This document shows positions 29,397 through 32,474 of a stretch of 32,474 nt of DNA, piece by piece. Numbering within the stretch: position 1 is the stretch's first letter; each line of letters begins with the position of its first letter. This DNA comes from Candidatus Fibrimonadaceae bacterium. Lineage in GTDB: Bacteria > Fibrobacterota > Fibrobacteria > Fibrobacterales > Fibrobacteraceae. Where the stretch lies: positions 1 to 32,474 of the forward strand of contig JAITFP010000018.1 of assembly GCA_031281275.1 (NCBI GenBank), written 5' to 3'. The notes beneath the pieces are model-generated. The model ran no database searches. It was not told where the DNA came from and was given only the letters and a program-made list of their open reading frames with translations. The position numbers and the translations under genes were made by a program.

Positions 29397-31193
29397 TTAT
29401 TTAACCTGCTTAAGCCTCCAAAGAGTGTTTATGCCGCTTCCCACCCAAGGAAGCTGTGGCGGTGCAAAGGGATTCTTTTCTGTGGGCCAACCTGTCCAAC
29501 GCTTTTCGCTAAACTGATAATACTCTTCTGGCAAATGACAAACGGGTATAACCGGCTGGTCGTCCAAGAATATGTTGTTAAGCTCAATGTAAGCTGCTTT
29601 TAAGGCTTCTTCATTTTCCAAGAGCAAAGGAATTTTGTCTAGTAGCTCATCTGCCCTTTTGTTTTTGTAGCGACCTTCGTTTTCGTTCATGCTGCCTTCA
29701 CCCACGGCAACCCAGTTGCGCGCAGACATAACCGAATTAAAGCGATTCCACGGAAGAGAAGCAGTAACCGCCACTGGAGGCTTTCTCATAATAATATCAA
29801 ATTCGCCAGAGGGCAAAGCGGGCCAGTATTGGCTGCCATCAACAAAACCTTCGCGAACATCAATGCCAACAGAACGCAAATGTTTAACAACCAAATTCAC
29901 AATAGCTTCCCAATCCGACCATCCAGCTGGAGCCTTTATCAACAAAGTTGGTAAAGTATCTCCCTTTGGACCTATTGAATATTTCAAATTGCCTTTGTCA
30001 TCAAATCCAGCCTTGTAACCCGCTTCTGCAAGCAGTTTTTTGGCATATTCTTTGTCGCCAAGCGGAACGCTGTGTTTATTTACCTCTTCTTCGCTGAAAA
30101 ATTTCTTTTCCAAACCTTCAGACATTATTAAACCGGGTTTCATTTTTGGCGCATAGTTAGAAAGCGCAAGGCGGATAATTGCATCGTAATCTATGGCAGC
30201 AGCCATTGCACGGCGGAATTTCTTATCGCTTAAGGGTGCTTTGGTATTGTTCAAGTACAAAAAGTGCATTGAACCCGGAACAAAGTATGGAGGAGCATCA
30301 TACCAAGTATTCACAGCGTCCTTCTTTTTCTCGTTCACACGGGGAATGTAGTTCATTGAAGCATCTAAATCGCCTTTTTGCAGGTTTATAGCAAAAGCAT
30401 CGTTGTTCTTGAATATGGGGTGAATTATGTATTTTGGAACTGGAAGAGCGCCATCGTGCAGAACCTTGTTTCCCCAGTACTCATCGCGGCGAACCAAAAC
30501 TATGCGCTCGTTGTTATACTGAGCAAGGGTATATGGACCCGAAACAATGGGTCTGTCGTCGCATTTAATTTTCTTAACGGCGGAAAAATCTCCATTGTTT
30601 TCTTCCAAATACCTTTCAAAGACATGAGAAGGAACTATGCGAATAGCTTGCAACTGGTCTAAAATAGCGAGCGGATTATCACGCTCCTTTTTGTTGACAA
30701 CAAAGGACATTCTCTCTTTGCCATCAATGGTATCTACTTTTATTTCGCTAACGAATTCGCCCACATAAGCAGTTGGTGCCTGCGGGAACCTTTTGCCAAG
30801 CTCGTAAATAAATTTGACATCTTTTGACGTAACGGGCATTCCATCGCTCCATTTAGCTTCGGGCTGAATGTCCACCACAACTTTCTCGGCATCGTAGGAA
30901 ATTAGAGTTCCTAGTATAGGCTCTGTTGAACCGGTTAATGAATTATAGGCAGTTAAAGGTTCGTACATTAAATTGAAGCGGTCATTAGCGGGCCAAGCCA
31001 CCAGCCATGGTTCTACCAACGGATTGAAAGTATTAGGCTCACCCCACTGTGAACCTGCCAAATAAAGAGTTTCACTACGTGGATAGCCAGAAGTTTTAGC
31101 TTCGGCAGTCTTAGCTTCTTTTTCTTCACAGGAGACCAAAAAAGCAAAAAACAGCGCATAAGCGCCGCATGCAATCAATTTTGATAACTTCAT
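29397..31193 (-). CDS. oppA: Oligopeptide-type ABC importer substrate-binding lipoprotein
   Basis: A 598-aa family 5 solute-binding protein. Residues 1-21 form a lipoprotein signal with lipobox LVSC (Cys22), so it is tethered to the membrane. The mature part has the SBP_bac_5 order: FNPLVEPW near the start, VDIQPEAKWSDGMPVTSKDVKF (in segments around 110-130), IVSGPYTL, and the long C-terminal lobe. It delivers peptides or a similar solute to OppBC. It is the first gene of oppABCDF; GAGG precedes the ATG and a TTTATATATT promoter-like motif lies 34 nt upstream. The exact substrate cannot be read from sequence. Confidence 0.9.
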   Translation of the reverse strand: MKLSKLIACGAYALFFAFLVSCEEKEAKTAEAKTSGYPRSETLYLAGSQWGEPNTFNPLVEPWLVAWPANDRFNLMYEPLTAYNSLTGSTEPILGTLISYDAEKVVVDIQPEAKWSDGMPVTSKDVKFIYELGKRFPQAPTAYVGEFVSEIKVDTIDGKERMSFVVNKKERDNPLAILDQLQAIRIVPSHVFERYLEENNGDFSAVKKIKCDDRPIVSGPYTLAQYNNERIVLVRRDEYWGNKVLHDGALPVPKYIIHPIFKNNDAFAINLQKGDLDASMNYIPRVNEKKKDAVNTWYDAPPYFVPGSMHFLYLNNTKAPLSDKKFRRAMAAAIDYDAIIRLALSNYAPKMKPGLIMSEGLEKKFFSEEEVNKHSVPLGDKEYAKKLLAEAGYKAGFDDKGNLKYSIGPKGDTLPTLLIKAPAGWSDWEAIVNLVVKHLRSVGIDVREGFVDGSQYWPALPSGEFDIIMRKPPVAVTASLPWNRFNSVMSARNWVAVGEGSMNENEGRYKNKRADELLDKIPLLLENEEALKAAYIELNNIFLDDQPVIPVCHLPEEYYQFSEKRWTGWPTEKNPFAPPQLPWVGSGINTLWRLKQVK

Positions 31194-31227
31194 TTACAAA
31201 CCTCACAGGATAATAGTTATAGAATGA

Positions 31228-31237
31228 AATATATAAA
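31228..31237 (-). promoter_or_regulatory. Putative promoter of the oppABCDF operon
   Basis: TTTATATATT on the minus strand, 34 nt before the oppA start, in the 76-nt gap after the HD-GYP gene. It is a looser match to the local motif, within a very AT-rich stretch. Confidence 0.35.
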
Positions 31238-31269
31238 TTTTTTTGAAAACCGGAATAAAAATTTGAGAA

Positions 31270-32232
31270 TTAAATCATTAAATCCTTGCAGTTATCAAAA
31301 GCTTTCAGTATAACAGGGTCAAATTGAGTGCCACTGCCGCTGAAAATGATTTCAAAAGCCTTGTCTTTTGGCATTCCATTGCGATAAACCCTATCGGAAA
31401 CCAGAGCATCGTAAACATCAACCACTGACATAAGCCTTGCCCAGAAAGGTATTTCTTCGCCTTTTTTGCCGTTTGGATAGCCTTTGCCGTCAAAATATTC
31501 GTGATGATTCAAAGCTATGTCGTAAGCATATTGCAAATAAGTGTGGCTTTCAAATCTTTTTTGCATTGTTTTTATCAAATTAGCTCCCTTTTCCGGGTGG
31601 CTCATCATTTCCAAACGTTCTTCATCTGTCAAAGGACCAGGTTTTAGCAAAATTGAATCTCTAACCCCTATTTTCCCAACATCGTGCAAAAGCGCAGCTC
31701 TAACAATAAGGTCCACCTGTTCCCTTGTGAGCGTACCACATTCTATAAATTCTTCTCCTAGTATTCCTATAAAGGTAGCGGTTCTAAGTATATGACCGCC
31801 GGTATTTTTATCTCTGCTTTCCACTGTTTGAGCTAGTATTTCTGCCATGCAGTCTTGCACATAAATCATTTCACGCCTAATCATCTGCATCCAGCGTATA
31901 TTTTCATTATTCGCTTTAACATTTCTAAAACGAAGCAAAAATAAATCTCGGTTAAATGGAAGTGAAAAAAAATCTGCAACACCCAGTTTTCTGGCGTTTA
32001 TTTCTGTTGAAAAATCACCAGAATTGCCGAAAAACACAATGGGCAATTTTCTTTTTTCCACAGCAGGAATCTTCTCTAAGTATTCCAGATTATCAATGGC
32101 GATTAACGTTACATTTAAAAAATTGGTTTTTTCTGCTGGATTTGAATTTATAAACCTATACGACCCGCGCAGACCTTTTTCAAACGAGTCCCACCTTTCA
32201 GGTTCATTAGATATTAATAAAACATTCTCCAT
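31270..32232 (-). CDS. HD-GYP c-di-GMP phosphodiesterase with receiver-like domain
   Basis: A 320-aa cytoplasmic protein. Residues about 1-105 resemble a response-regulator receiver, but the conserved Lys before Pro is replaced (SLPF, Leu91) and the N-terminal acidic pair is incomplete, so phosphorylation at Asp47 is doubtful. A short helix leads to the HD-GYP domain (about 130-315). This has HDVGK (His183, Asp184), the HHEYFDGKGYP block with an intact GYP triplet, and VVDVYDALVSDR, so c-di-GMP hydrolysis is expected. The start is the ATG at 32232; a longer frame would run through the tRNA. A TGTATATT motif ends 9 nt upstream, without Shine-Dalgarno. Confidence 0.9.
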   Translation of the reverse strand: MENVLLISNEPERWDSFEKGLRGSYRFINSNPAEKTNFLNVTLIAIDNLEYLEKIPAVEKRKLPIVFFGNSGDFSTEINARKLGVADFFSLPFNRDLFLLRFRNVKANNENIRWMQMIRREMIYVQDCMAEILAQTVESRDKNTGGHILRTATFIGILGEEFIECGTLTREQVDLIVRAALLHDVGKIGVRDSILLKPGPLTDEERLEMMSHPEKGANLIKTMQKRFESHTYLQYAYDIALNHHEYFDGKGYPNGKKGEEIPFWARLMSVVDVYDALVSDRVYRNGMPKDKAFEIIFSGSGTQFDPVILKAFDNCKDLMI

Positions 32233-32241
32233 ACTACTCGC

Positions 32242-32249
32242 AATATACA
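32242..32249 (-). promoter_or_regulatory. Putative promoter of the HD-GYP gene
   Basis: TGTATATT on the minus strand, 9 nt before the ATG at 32232 and directly after the 3' end of the tRNA gene. Confidence 0.35.
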
Positions 32250-32253
32250 AAAA

Positions 32254-32327
32254 TGCAGACGGCAGGACTCGAACCTGCAATCTTCTGGTTCGTAGCCAGA
32301 TGCCTTAATCCATTTGGCCACGCCTGC
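32254..32327 (-). tRNA. tRNA-Arg(ACG)
   Basis: A full cloverleaf can be folded: a 7-bp acceptor stem (GCAGGCG with CGTCTGC), a D arm, an anticodon stem TCTGG/CCAGA with loop CTACGAA giving anticodon ACG, a 5-base variable loop, and a T arm GCAGG-TTCGAGT-CCTGC. The discriminator is A. No CCA is encoded. It is 74 nt long and lies 35 nt after the 5S rRNA on the same strand. Confidence 0.95.
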
Positions 32328-32355
32328 ATTATAGAACAAACATACTATCTTTAAT

Positions 32356-32362
32356 AAAAAAA
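32356..32362 (-). terminator. T-run directly after 5S rRNA
   Basis: Seven T residues on the minus strand follow the 5S 3' end immediately. The closing helix of 5S could serve as the terminator stem. The tRNA-Arg is 28 nt further on, so either it has its own promoter or read-through occurs. Confidence 0.4.
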
Positions 32363-32474
32363 CCTCGGCGGCGACCTACTCTCCCGCGCCATTTCGGCGA
32401 GGTACCATTGGCGGCAAGCGGCTTAACTTCCGTGTTCGGGAAGGGAACGGGTGTATCCCGCCGCCTATAGCCGC
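32363..32474 (-). rRNA. rrf: 5S ribosomal RNA (5' end cut by the window edge)
   Basis: The minus strand contains the conserved 5S core CCCGAACACGGAAGTTAAG and the 3' block GGGAGAGTAGGTCGCCGCC. The 5' part visible (GCGGCTATAGGCGGC) pairs with the 3' end in helix I. The 3' tail CGAGG has no visible partner, so a few 5' bases are probably beyond the window. By position this is the end of an rRNA operon lying to the right. Confidence 0.95.

Noticed and set aside
32328-32333. TATAAT directly before tRNA-Arg, considered as its promoter
   Set aside because: It touches the first base of the mature tRNA, leaving no distance for a transcription start.
1-32474. CRISPR arrays, insertion sequences, phage or integrase genes
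   Set aside because: No regularly spaced direct repeats, transposase-like or integrase-like proteins were found on either strand.
1-32474. A DGR reverse transcriptase or A-rich template repeat within the window
   Set aside because: None of the proteins looks like a reverse transcriptase, and I saw no non-coding AAC/AAT-rich copy of the FISUMP segments; if present they lie elsewhere in the genome.

Overview
The window looks like chromosome from a member of the phylum Fibrobacterota. The main evidence is three genes with the FISUMP domain (Fibrobacter succinogenes major paralogous domain), two of them Ser-rich lipoproteins. A V-type rather than F-type ATP synthase operon fits this. The DNA is AT-rich and almost every gene is on the minus strand. 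Only a TraB-family gene and an aspartokinase (20.7-23.2 kb) run on the plus strand. Genus-level placement is not possible from the window alone.

Layout. 0-1.3 kb: the start of a V-type ATP synthase operon (subunit E, a DUF2764 protein, and the first 54 residues of subunit A). 1.4-5.1 kb: pgk, a 50-aa gene, ribonuclease E/G and a BioH-like esterase, packed with overlaps. 5.1-8.9 kb: a large DUF2723 membrane glycosyltransferase-like protein and a polyprenyl-phosphate-type GT2. 9.1-9.4 kb: small ORFs. 9.5-17.2 kb: a type IV pilus operon, pilM-N-O-P-Q, that continues into a membrane-anchored SpoIIE-type phosphatase and an exported FISUMP protein. 17.2-18.3 kb: a membrane-anchored PilZ (c-di-GMP receptor) protein. 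18.4-20.7 kb: two related FISUMP lipoproteins. 20.7-23.2 kb: a TraB-family membrane protein and aspartokinase. 23.2-25.5 kb: a small unknown gene, a polyprenyl-phosphate sugar transferase with an unusual N-terminus, and a DHH phosphoesterase. 25.5-31.2 kb: a five-gene oligopeptide-type ABC importer. 31.3-32.5 kb: an HD-GYP protein, tRNA-Arg(ACG) and 5S rRNA.

Functional links. Pilus assembly, a PilZ receptor, an HD-GYP protein and a sugar transferase with a possibly degenerate GGDEF-like domain suggest c-di-GMP control of surface structures. The SpoIIE-type phosphatase is translationally coupled to pilQ. No gap without a gene exceeds 300 bases.

The most interesting signals are: (1) FISUMP C-terminal segments with near-identical edges, GC-rich codons and a substitution pattern resembling diversity-generating retroelement variable regions; (2) a recurring TTTACTATATT promoter-like motif that splits genes into those starting 6-9 nt after it without a Shine-Dalgarno and those starting 20 or more nt after it with one; (3) a 38-base inverted repeat inside the 50-aa gene just upstream of the RNase E/G gene; (4) a PilP-like protein carrying AMIN-like and SH3 domains beside a short PilQ.
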